Assembly: GCA_023253615.1 (NCBI GenBank)
Contig: JALRFZ010000487.1
Span: 1 to 5,786 of the forward strand
Direction of reading: 5' to 3'
Length of the DNA stretch: 5,786 nucleotides
Source: Verrucomicrobiales bacterium
GTDB taxonomy: Bacteria; Verrucomicrobiota; Verrucomicrobiia; Verrucomicrobiales; DEV007
The position numbers and the translations under genes are program-made. This document shows positions 1 through 5,738 of the stretch, one piece after another. Position 1 is the first letter of the stretch; each line of letters begins with the position of its first letter. The notes below the pieces were generated by a model, which saw nothing but the letters and a program-made list of their open reading frames with translations, ran no database searches and was not told the origin of the DNA.

Positions 1-1564
1 ATTCCCGCTCACGCCGAACCGCAAGATCGACCGCAAGCGTCTCCCGCTGCCGTCCTTCGGAGCGACCAAGGAAGGGGAAAAAGTCGCCCCGCGCAACGCG
101 GTCGAGGCGAAGATCCTCGGGATCTTCCACCAACATTTCGAGTCCGATTCGGTCGGTGTCACTGACAACTTCTTCGAAATGGGCGGCGACTCGCTCCTTG
201 CCCTGCGCATCATCGTGGCGCTCTCCGAGGAGTTCGGAAAACAGATCCCGGTTGATGCCTTCCTCACGCATCCCAGCATTGAACAGCTCGCCGCCTACCT
301 TGGCAGCGAACCGGTCGTGGAGAAATCGGATGAGACGACGGCCAAAGTGCCAGTGCCCGCCGGCATCAGCGCCGAGGACCTCGATCACATCAGCATCGAG
401 ATGGCCGCCGAGACGATGCCGGCGCTCGACGCCGTCGCGCTCACCTACATCCCCGAAGTCCTCGCGAACCTCTCCGGCTTCAGCCGCGACGAGATCTCCG
501 AGCGCCTCTTCGCCGGGAAACCACGCCTCACCAATGTCTACGAACTCGAGCAGGGCCGCATCGGCGTCGTCATGCTGCCGTGCTACGAAGCCGACTTCTA
601 CAAGAACCAGGCCGCGGTGAAGGCCCCGCTCCTCGCCGCCCTGAAGATGGCCGGAGAAGCCGGAGCCACCGCCGTCTCTCTCACCGGCGTGATTCCCTCG
701 GCGACGGACCACGCCCGCGAAATCGTGAAGTGGATGGAAGGCGGGAAAGACCTGCCCGAGATCACCACCGGCGACGCGACCCGCTCCGCCACGATCGTGA
801 AATCGGTCGAGGGCATCCTCGCCGCGGCCGGACGCCAACTCGAGAACGAAACCGTCTCCGTCGTCGGCCTCGGTTCGATCGGATTCGGCACCCTGCGTCT
901 CATGCTCGATGTCCTCGAGCATCCGAAGCACCTCATCCTCTGCGATCCCTACCAGACCGACGACCAGATGAGCCGTCTCCGCGACCGCGTCCGCGACGCC
1001 GGATACTTCGGCCAGATCGACATCGTCAAGAACGGTGGCGCCCTGCCGCCCGAGGTCTACGAGGCCTCGCTCGTCGTCGCCTCGTCGAATCTCCCCGGTG
1101 TCCTCCGCATTCCCGCGCTGAAGCCGGGAACGCTCGTCGTCGATTACAGCTTCCCGCCCGTCTTCAAGCTCGATGAGGCCGTGAAACGTTTCGTCACCCA
1201 GGGAGACATTCTTTTCACCACCGGTGGGGAATTGAGCCTGCCCGGAGTCGTCGGCGAGACGATCTACCTACCCAAGGACCTCGAGGGACTCGATGAAGGG
1301 GTGCAGACCGCCTTCCTCAACTTCCTTGGCAGCCGCGACCGCCACGAGATCACCGGCTGCGTCCTCGCCAGCCTCGTCACCGGCAAGGCCGAAGGCGTCG
1401 TCGCCACGGTCGGACCGCTCGAGAACGGCGATGCCCGCGCCCACTACGACTACCTCACCGAATTCGGTGCCGTCCCCGCGAAGCTCCAGATGAGCGGTTT
1501 CTTCCTCCCCGAAGAATCCATCAACGCCTTCCGCGACGGCAAGAAGAATCCGAGCAAAGCCTGA
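1..1564 (+). CDS. NRPS-like protein, 3' part: adenylation end, carrier domain, acyl-ACP-reductase-like domain
   Basis: The gene enters from the left edge; its frame starts at base 2 and gives 520 residues before the TGA. Residues 1-15 carry the adenylation-domain A10 motif (PLTPNRKIDRK), with Lys8 the probable catalytic lysine. Residues 31-101 are a peptidyl/acyl carrier domain with the motif DNFFEMGGDSL; Ser64 is the phosphopantetheine site. After a linker (about 104-120), residues about 122-505 resemble cyanobacterial long-chain acyl-ACP reductase. Supporting features are an LPC motif (Cys194), TTGD (255-258), a Rossmann GLGSIG (289-294), TTGGE (406-410) and ITGC with Cys453 where that family has its catalytic cysteine. 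I infer that an acid is adenylated, loaded on the carrier and reductively released as an aldehyde using NAD(P)H. The usual short-chain-dehydrogenase thioester reductase and thioesterase domains are absent. The A and PCP calls are firm; the reductase call rests on remembered family motifs. The substrate is unknown because the binding pocket lies outside the window. Confidence 0.85.
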   Translation, partial: FPLTPNRKIDRKRLPLPSFGATKEGEKVAPRNAVEAKILGIFHQHFESDSVGVTDNFFEMGGDSLLALRIIVALSEEFGKQIPVDAFLTHPSIEQLAAYLGSEPVVEKSDETTAKVPVPAGISAEDLDHISIEMAAETMPALDAVALTYIPEVLANLSGFSRDEISERLFAGKPRLTNVYELEQGRIGVVMLPCYEADFYKNQAAVKAPLLAALKMAGEAGATAVSLTGVIPSATDHAREIVKWMEGGKDLPEITTGDATRSATIVKSVEGILAAAGRQLENETVSVVGLGSIGFGTLRLMLDVLEHPKHLILCDPYQTDDQMSRLRDRVRDAGYFGQIDIVKNGGALPPEVYEASLVVASSNLPGVLRIPALKPGTLVVDYSFPPVFKLDEAVKRFVTQGDILFTTGGELSLPGVVGETIYLPKDLEGLDEGVQTAFLNFLGSRDRHEITGCVLASLVTGKAEGVVATVGPLENGDARAHYDYLTEFGAVPAKLQMSGFFLPEESINAFRDGKKNPSKA

Positions 1565-1580
1565 TCCGGCACCCGATCCG

Positions 1581-1609
1581 GGAGGGTCTGGTCGTTGACC
1601 TGACCCTCC
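1581..1609 (+). terminator. Hairpin after the NRPS-like gene, probable terminator
   Basis: An 8-bp perfect stem (GGAGGGTC with GACCCTCC) is followed inward by a T-T mismatch, a 4-bp stem (GGTC with GACC) and a 3-base loop. It starts 16 bases after the stop codon. The sequence after it is only modestly T-rich (TGAGTCGATGTTCGTT), so it lacks a classic U-tract. Its position and stability still make transcript termination or 3'-end protection the likely role. Confidence 0.6.
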
Positions 1610-1650
1610 TGAGTCGATGTTCGTTGGGATCCCTTTGCCAACAGCAGAGC

Positions 1651-1752
1651 ATTCGCGGCCATTCGCGTTCCATTCCTTCTCATTCGCGTTAAAATACTTC
1701 CTTCATCCGCGCCCATCCGCGGGGGCGCAGCGCATCTGCGGACATCTGCGCG
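1651..1752. repeat. Degenerate repeat array with ~10-base period
   Basis: Variants of the unit ATTCGCG / ATCCGCG / ATCTGCG begin at 1651, 1661, 1672 (degenerate), 1682, 1705, 1715, 1734 and 1744. Successive spacings are 10, 11, 10, 23, 10, 19 and 10, so units fall on about one or two helical turns. Similar short intergenic repeats (ATCCGCG / ATTCGCG types) are, as I recall, widespread in Verrucomicrobiota and some other phyla. The role is unknown. GCGCAG and CTGCGC within the array can also form a small hairpin. Confidence 0.5.
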
Positions 1753-1766
1753 AAAATGGATTCAAA

Positions 1767-1782
1767 ACACGTATGGACGTGT
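1767..1782. repeat. Short perfect inverted repeat
   Basis: ACACGT and ACGTGT flank a 4-base centre (ATGG) and form a perfect 6-bp dyad just to the right of the repeat array. ACGTGT recurs at 1805-1810. It could be a protein-binding site or a small hairpin; nothing shows which, and no promoter is visible beside it. Confidence 0.25.
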
Positions 1783-1810
1783 CCGCCCGGAGCGTTCCGC
1801 CTCCACGTGT

Positions 1811-1972
1811 GTCGCTGCCAAAGGCATCGAATTCGGCATCGATGTTCTTTCACCCCGCAACACCCGCGTCTGGATCGCCTCACCCGAGGGCGGGGTTGCC
1901 TTCTTCAACCCGGACGGAGAAATGGATCACTCATCCTTGCGCCCCGGGTTTCCAACCAGGCTGGTGGTTTAG
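1811..1972 (+). pseudogene. Possible C-terminal coding remnant, unrecognised
   Basis: One plus-strand frame reads as plausible protein. It includes GIEFGIDVLSPRNTRVW followed by IASPEGGVAFFNPDGE, with codons like those of the neighbouring genes, before running into less protein-like sequence and a TAG at 1970-1972. No start codon with a ribosome binding site is visible, and upstream the frame dissolves into the repeat array. I therefore read it as the tail end of a decayed gene rather than an active one. The family is not recognised. Overlapping ORFs in other frames have low-complexity, unconvincing translations. Confidence 0.3.
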
Positions 1973-1975
1973 GGA

Positions 1976-2094
1976 GGGAAGGGGAGTCGCTTCCCGAGAG
2001 GGTCTGTGTCCGGCCTCAGTGAGGCCGGCAGTCCGCCATTCAGAGGCAGGCCGCTGCCTGGAAACGGAAGCGCTGACTTCCTGGGTGGGTTTTT
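1976..2094. other. Cluster of hairpins ending in a T-run
   Basis: Four separate inverted repeats lie close together. They are GGGAAG/CTTCCC (1976-1995), CCGGCCTC/GAGGCCGG with a 3-base loop (2010-2028, perfect 8 bp), AGGCAG/CTGCCT with a 4-base loop (2044-2059) and GGAAG/CTTCC with a 6-base loop (2066-2081). Eight bases after the last comes a run of five T (2090-2094). The strongest could act as a transcription barrier on either strand. The cluster might also be a structured RNA or a decayed mobile repeat; I recognise no known RNA family or terminal inverted repeats. Confidence 0.35.
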
Positions 2095-2127
2095 GCTTTC
2101 AATTCTCCTGAAACCGTCCGGCAGCCA

Positions 2128-2158
2128 CCGGTAGTCGTGGTCTCCAGACCGCCACCGG
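2128..2158. other. Two-tier stem-loop beside the riboswitch-like element
   Basis: CCGGT (2128-2132) pairs with ACCGG (2154-2158), and inside it GGTCT (2139-2143) pairs with AGACC (2146-2150). On the minus strand this lies just downstream of the FMN-riboswitch-like element, where an expression platform would be expected. No U-tract follows directly, so it is not an obvious terminator. The minus-strand text GGTCTGGAGACC also loosely resembles part of a B12 box, but the rest of that motif is missing. Confidence 0.3.
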
Positions 2159-2167
2159 CTTGTTGCG

Positions 2168-2303
2168 TTCTCCCATCCGGACTTCACCGCCAGATTCACC
2201 GAAAGCCACCGAGAGGGAAGGAAGAGATTTCGACTCGACGGGGCAACTCGTTCACCTCTTTGAAATTTCACCACCTAACCCGACGCCTCGAATACCGCGA
2301 GAA
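2168..2303 (-). promoter_or_regulatory. FMN-riboswitch-like element, degenerate and orphan
   Basis: Read on the minus strand, 2183-2168 is AGTCCGGATGGGAGAA, which matches the conserved 3' end of the FMN (RFN) aptamer. Just before it, CGG-TGAAGT-CCG fits helix P6. Further upstream, TGG-TGAAATT-TCA (2273-2261) resembles P2 with its loop, and GCCCCGTCGAG (2244-2234) resembles the conserved GCCCGCGAG junction. TTCTC (2303-2299) can pair with GAGAA (2172-2168) as P1, giving a span of 136 bases, near the usual aptamer size. Against a working switch, P5 and the following GCCGAC junction look shortened, P1 is short and separated from P2 by extra sequence, and ACCGGCGG is not preserved. No riboflavin gene follows on the minus strand, so it may be a relic. 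A cobalamin-type element is a weaker alternative. Confidence 0.4.
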
Positions 2304-2349
2304 GACATCATCTCTTCACGAGGTGGGGGATGCGCCATCACCAAGGCAA

Positions 2350-2402
2350 AACGTTAAATAGAATTGTAGAAATTGGAATTATCGCAATCAGTCACTTTAG
2401 GG
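2350..2402 (+). promoter_or_regulatory. AT-rich stretch, possible promoter region for the 2505 gene
   Basis: This stretch is clearly more AT-rich than the rest of the window and lies about 100-150 bases upstream of the 2505 start. TAGAAT at 2359-2364 resembles a -10 box and TTGGAA at 2374-2379 resembles a -35 box, but neither has a convincing partner at the right spacing. It is the most promoter-like stretch in the intergenic region on composition alone. Confidence 0.2.
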
Positions 2403-2504
2403 ATTGGCCCCGGAAGTCAGAGTGTCTTGAATTTCGAGGCTCTTTGACTAAGATTCCTGCTTCCTCTCCCGTTTTGAGGTCGTCTTTGCCGCTGTTTTTC
2501 CTTC

Positions 2505-4718
2505 ATGAGATCCTTCGCCGCCATTCTTCTCGCCGGTCTGCTCGTTGTCTTCGCGGCCGGTGAGGCGACGGCCTACCCGCTGACGCTCGAGCAGCGTGAA
2601 CGGCTCAAGCAATACCTGCCGCGCACCTTTCCCAAGCTGGAAGGGCGGATGCCGGTGCATGTCGTGGCGCTCGGGGATGACGTGATGGGCGGCTACACCC
2701 CGCTTCCCGCGGCCTGGGAGAACAACAATCCGCTTTATTCCTATCCCGGGGTTTTCCTCGCCGAACTGGCGCGCGAGTTTTTCTACCCCGGCAGCGTCCG
2801 CCTCCTGAATCCGCCCGAGGGCGGCACCGCGAAGCGCACCGAATACCTCGGCGACGAGATCACCTTCGAGAATCTGACCGTGATCGACGGCACCGCTCTA
2901 GACGGCCTGCGCCGGGCGCACACGGATGCCTACCTCCACGAGCCGGATCTGGTGCTGGTGCAGTTCGGGATCTACGACGCCTTCGGATTCCTCTCGATCG
3001 ACACCTACAAACGCGCCCTGCAGGAGATCGTCGACTCGGCAAAGAACTACCGGAGCGATCTGATCCTCTTCGGTCCGCCGATGGTGAACTACGGCGGCGG
3101 CGCGATGGAGTGGGGGATCGAACGTCCCTACGCCTCGGCGGCGAAGGAAGTGGCGATGGCCAACGGGGTGCTCTTCATCGACCTCGGTCGGCATCTCTCG
3201 CGTTTCGGAGGCGGCGTTCTGCCTGACACCCATCCGGCGGCGGCGATGGAGATCATCGGAGACAAGCTGGAGAGGCTCTTTTATTACGGTCCCGAATTGA
3301 CGGTGCGCGAGCGGGTGCATCCTTCGTTGAAGGTGCATGAGTTCCTCGGAGAATCGGCCTTCGCCGATCTGAAGAACGGTCCACCGCTCTCGCATTTCAC
3401 CTACACGGGAGCCGCCACCTACGGGGCCGATGGATCGATCGGAGTCTCGGTGGTGGTCCGCAACCAGACCGCGGCGACGAAGGAAGGAACGATGGGCGGC
3501 CTCGCCATCGGCGGTGCGATGCTCCCGGGCGAGGCGGGGCAGCGCTTCACGGTGCAGGCGGCTTCGGCGACACAGCTCGAGTTCCGTTTCACCCGGCCGA
3601 ACGTGGGGAAAAGCCGCGATGGTTCGCCCCTTTTCTTCCCGCTGGAGCCGGCTGACGAATTCGGTCGTTTCGCCTTTTTCCTCGAGGACACCATCGGGTC
3701 GGAGGTGGTGGACCTGCCCCTGAGGATCGGTCCTGTCACGGCGATGTGGACCTCGCGTCAATTCGTGAACGTCGGCAAACAGATGCGGGTCGAGTGGGAT
3801 CTCGTGAACGGCACCGACAAGGCCGTCTCGGGCACCTTCCAGGTGGGCATGGCGGACCGGGTGGGACAACCGACACCGTTCTCGGTCTCGCCCCTGGGCA
3901 ACAAGACGGTCTTTTCCCTTTTCGACTTCATCGCTCCGGAAGGTGTCTCGCTCTTCCAGCAGGATCTCTGGATCCAGCTCGAAGTCGAGGGCAAGGTGGT
4001 GCGTTTCTCCCGCGAGATGGAGGCTTCCCGCGATCTCGTGCTCGGCGAGGAGATGCCGCTGCGCGCGTGGAAGGATTACGCGAATCTCACTCCGGCGGTG
4101 GAGTCGGTCGCGCAACGCCGTCCCTCGGGGGCGGCGTCGGTGCGCTTTGATGCCGACGACAAGGCCTTCTACGTCGTCGCCAAGCTCGACGGGATCGAGC
4201 TCCCCGATCTCGGCGACCAGGCCGCGCTGCAGGCGAAGCTCTTCCTGGATGCACGGCCCGGCAGCGAGGTGCGGAATTTCGGTGTCGTCGAGCCCCTGTT
4301 CGTCTACACGCGGGCGACGGACGGTCCGGGCTACACGCCTTCGGTGGATCTGGGCAGCTTCGGCAACGGTTACAACATGATCCTCAGTCCGAAGGGGATC
4401 GTGTCCGCCCTGCGCACGGACGCGGAAGGGGGGCGCAATCTCGAGATCCGGATCCCGCGGAGCTATTTCCACCGGAACGAGTGGGCGCTGGACTCGCCCG
4501 AGGCGATGCTGGGCGTCCGGCTTGAACTGGCCGTGGCCGATCCGACCCCCGGGGCGGCGGTGCCCTTTCCGGCGGTGAACCGCTACGAGACGAACAGCCC
4601 CACCTTCGCCTACGAGGATCGCATGATCCGTGGTTTCCACGAGAACGATGCCCGTTCGCTCGTGACGCTGCGTCTCTCGCGCCAGCCCGTGCAGAGCTGG
4701 TCGGTGCGGGTTTATTGA
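2505..4718 (+). CDS. Secreted SGNH/GDSL-hydrolase-like protein with altered catalytic residues
   Basis: The 737-residue protein begins with a signal peptide (MR, then a hydrophobic stretch at about 4-18, with likely cleavage after ATA at 23). It has no lipobox, so it is probably periplasmic or extracellular. Residues about 50-262 have an SGNH/GDSL-hydrolase layout: strand plus block I (VVALGDDV, 53-60), PDLVLVQFGIYDAF (block III, 147-160), LILFGPP (186-192), GVLFIDL (221-227) and LPDTHPAAA (block V, 239-247). Block I has Asp59 where the nucleophilic serine belongs, and block III has Tyr157 for the usual Asn, so esterase activity is doubtful. Residues about 300-510 look like beta-sandwich domains. 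Residues about 540-737 resemble a CBM9-like carbohydrate-binding fold, on weak evidence. The ATG at 2505 is chosen because it gives the signal peptide directly; no Shine-Dalgarno is visible (CCTTC precedes it). Its end overlaps the convergent pseudouridine synthase gene. A role in envelope or polysaccharide binding is inference. Confidence 0.85.
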   Translation: MRSFAAILLAGLLVVFAAGEATAYPLTLEQRERLKQYLPRTFPKLEGRMPVHVVALGDDVMGGYTPLPAAWENNNPLYSYPGVFLAELAREFFYPGSVRLLNPPEGGTAKRTEYLGDEITFENLTVIDGTALDGLRRAHTDAYLHEPDLVLVQFGIYDAFGFLSIDTYKRALQEIVDSAKNYRSDLILFGPPMVNYGGGAMEWGIERPYASAAKEVAMANGVLFIDLGRHLSRFGGGVLPDTHPAAAMEIIGDKLERLFYYGPELTVRERVHPSLKVHEFLGESAFADLKNGPPLSHFTYTGAATYGADGSIGVSVVVRNQTAATKEGTMGGLAIGGAMLPGEAGQRFTVQAASATQLEFRFTRPNVGKSRDGSPLFFPLEPADEFGRFAFFLEDTIGSEVVDLPLRIGPVTAMWTSRQFVNVGKQMRVEWDLVNGTDKAVSGTFQVGMADRVGQPTPFSVSPLGNKTVFSLFDFIAPEGVSLFQQDLWIQLEVEGKVVRFSREMEASRDLVLGEEMPLRAWKDYANLTPAVESVAQRRPSGAASVRFDADDKAFYVVAKLDGIELPDLGDQAALQAKLFLDARPGSEVRNFGVVEPLFVYTRATDGPGYTPSVDLGSFGNGYNMILSPKGIVSALRTDAEGGRNLEIRIPRSYFHRNEWALDSPEAMLGVRLELAVADPTPGAAVPFPAVNRYETNSPTFAYEDRMIRGFHENDARSLVTLRLSRQPVQSWSVRVY

Positions 4719-5524
4719 TCGCTACCGGTGTCGCCCCCGCGGGGGTTCGCCGGGTCGCCGCCTGTTGCTCCGCTTCCGCCACCTCGTGGGCGCCGCTTTT
4801 TGACGGGCCCCGGGTTCATCCCCGCGGCTTCGATCTCGCGATGGGTGAGGATGTGGTATTCGCCGACGCCGAGCAGGGGCATGACGAGACTGCCGATGCG
4901 GACCCGCTCGAGACGCGTCACCTTGTAGCCGAGCTTGGAAAACATGCGCCGGATCTGCCGGTTGTAGCCTTGGGTGAGGATGACGCGGAGCCGGCGTTTC
5001 GCCTCGATCTGGATCGATTCGGCCTTGGCGAGTCCCTCGGGGAACTGGAGCCCTTCGAGGAGGGTGGGTATCGAGGCAGGATCGAAAGTGCGATCGAGCA
5101 GCACATCGTATTCCTTCTCCACGTGGAAACGCGGGTGGGCGAGGCGTTCGGTGAGGTCGCCGTCGCTCGTCAGGAGGATGAGCCCGGTGCTGTCGTAATC
5201 GAGCCGGCCGATGTAGTGAAGTTTCGCGAAAGTCTTCGGGAGGAGCTGGTAGATCGTGTCGCGCCCCTGGGGATCGTCCCTGGTGCAGAGGAATTTCTTC
5301 GGTTTGTTCAGCACCACGGTGAGAGGTGTCTGGCCCTTCACCATCTTCCCGTCGAACTTCACGCGATCGCCGGGGAGGATGCGGGTGGCGAGATCGACCG
5401 TGATCTTGCCGTTCACCTCGACACGCCCTTCCTGGATGAGGGCATCGCACGCGCGTCGGGATCCCACGCCACAGGAGGCGAGGAAACGATTCAGGCGAAC
5501 GCCTTTGTCCGCCTCGTCATTCAT
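4712..5524 (-). CDS. rluB: RluB/RsuA-family rRNA pseudouridine synthase
   Basis: The 270-residue protein converts a specific uridine in rRNA to pseudouridine; RluB modifies 23S rRNA (U2605 in E. coli). Residues about 8-55 form an S4 RNA-binding domain (VRLNRFLASCGVGSRRACD, then EGRVEVNG). The catalytic domain follows, with LNKPKKFLCTRDD (72-84), the active-site motif GRLDYDSTGL (106-115; Asp109 is the nucleophile), HVEKEYDV (134-141) and GYNRQIRRMF (186-195), LGYKVTRLERVRIGSL (198-213). The tail after about 240 is basic and Gly-rich (KKRRPRGGG), typical of extended RluB proteins. The ATG at 5524 is chosen because it directly precedes the S4 domain. An in-frame ATG at 5644 would run through a terminator and overlap the next gene. 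The specific symbol is less certain than the family, since RsuA, RluE and RluF share these motifs; the S4 domain and basic tail favour RluB. No Shine-Dalgarno precedes the start. Confidence 0.93.
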   Translation of the reverse strand: MNDEADKGVRLNRFLASCGVGSRRACDALIQEGRVEVNGKITVDLATRILPGDRVKFDGKMVKGQTPLTVVLNKPKKFLCTRDDPQGRDTIYQLLPKTFAKLHYIGRLDYDSTGLILLTSDGDLTERLAHPRFHVEKEYDVLLDRTFDPASIPTLLEGLQFPEGLAKAESIQIEAKRRLRVILTQGYNRQIRRMFSKLGYKVTRLERVRIGSLVMPLLGVGEYHILTHREIEAAGMNPGPVKKRRPRGGGSGATGGDPANPRGGDTGSDQ

Positions 5525-5526
5525 CC

Positions 5527-5559
5527 AAAGAAAAAGGCCCGGCTCGGGGAGCAGGGCCT
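5527..5559 (-). terminator. Intrinsic terminator between the small basic protein gene and rluB
   Basis: Read on the minus strand, AGGCCC pairs with GGGCCT (5559-5554 with 5540-5535), then a single mismatch and an inner GCTC/GAGC stem close a 3-base loop. A U-tract (TTTTTCTTT) follows down to about 5527. It lies 23 bases after the small basic protein stop codon and its U-tract ends only two bases before the rluB ATG. Expression of rluB must therefore use readthrough or a promoter inside or very near the hairpin. Confidence 0.85.
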
Positions 5560-5582
5560 GAAAGAGGGTTGATCGATCGGGA

Positions 5583-5738
5583 TCAGGCTTCGGGGGTCGT
5601 CTTGGGCAGACCCATCGGGGACCGACCTTCGGGCCAAGTACCACGCTTTTGCATCAGTTTGACCCGCTCGAAACGCTTCAGAACGCTGCGCTTCGTTCCG
5701 ACGTTGCTGGACTTCTTGAGGCTGGAGTGCTGGGACAT
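5583..5738 (-). CDS. Small basic protein, Chlamydiae/Verrucomicrobia family
   Basis: A 51-residue protein beginning MSQHSSLKKSS and containing NVGTKRSVLKRFERVKLMQ. It has 12 Lys/Arg against 3 Glu and no membrane segment, signal peptide or cysteine. The pattern of an MSQH start, a GTKR-VLKRFERV core, KRG-W and a GLPKTTPE end matches the lineage-specific 'small basic protein' family (TIGR04137 as I recall it), of unproven function but thought to be linked to rRNA or ribosomes because of its charge and genomic associations. The ORF is short, so homology supports it more than length does. No clear Shine-Dalgarno precedes the ATG (CCTTTTGCC). It is followed by a strong terminator and then the pseudouridine synthase gene 58 bases downstream on the same strand, consistent with a ribosome-related transcript. 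Confidence 0.85.
   Translation of the reverse strand: MSQHSSLKKSSNVGTKRSVLKRFERVKLMQKRGTWPEGRSPMGLPKTTPEA

Noticed and set aside
1617..2111. A 164-codon plus-strand frame in the intergenic region.
   Set aside because: The translation is low in natural protein character, crosses the repeat array and several hairpins, and shows no motif.
2110..2190. A cobalamin riboswitch on the minus strand, suggested by GGTGAAGTCCGG, CGCAAC and GGTCTGGAGACC.
   Set aside because: The GCCACTG core and full B12 box are missing, whereas the 16-base 3' end matches the FMN element continuously. It is kept only as a weaker alternative.
1969..2274. A 101-codon minus-strand frame that could be the gene controlled by the FMN-like element.
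   Set aside because: It begins inside the proposed aptamer, reads through the hairpin cluster and has no similarity to riboflavin synthesis or transport proteins.
2898..4640. A 580-codon open frame on the minus strand across the secreted protein gene.
   Set aside because: It is a shadow created by GC-rich codon bias of the plus-strand gene. Its translation is rich in Arg, His and Glu with no recognisable domain, while the opposite strand encodes a signal peptide and SGNH-like blocks.
4715..5572. A 285-codon plus-strand frame opposite rluB.
   Set aside because: It is the antisense of a clear pseudouridine synthase with conserved motifs, has no domain of its own and runs through the terminator.
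5525..5644. Extending rluB upstream to the in-frame ATG at 5644.
   Set aside because: The extra 40 residues are not conserved-looking, overlap the small basic protein gene and would translate the intrinsic terminator hairpin.
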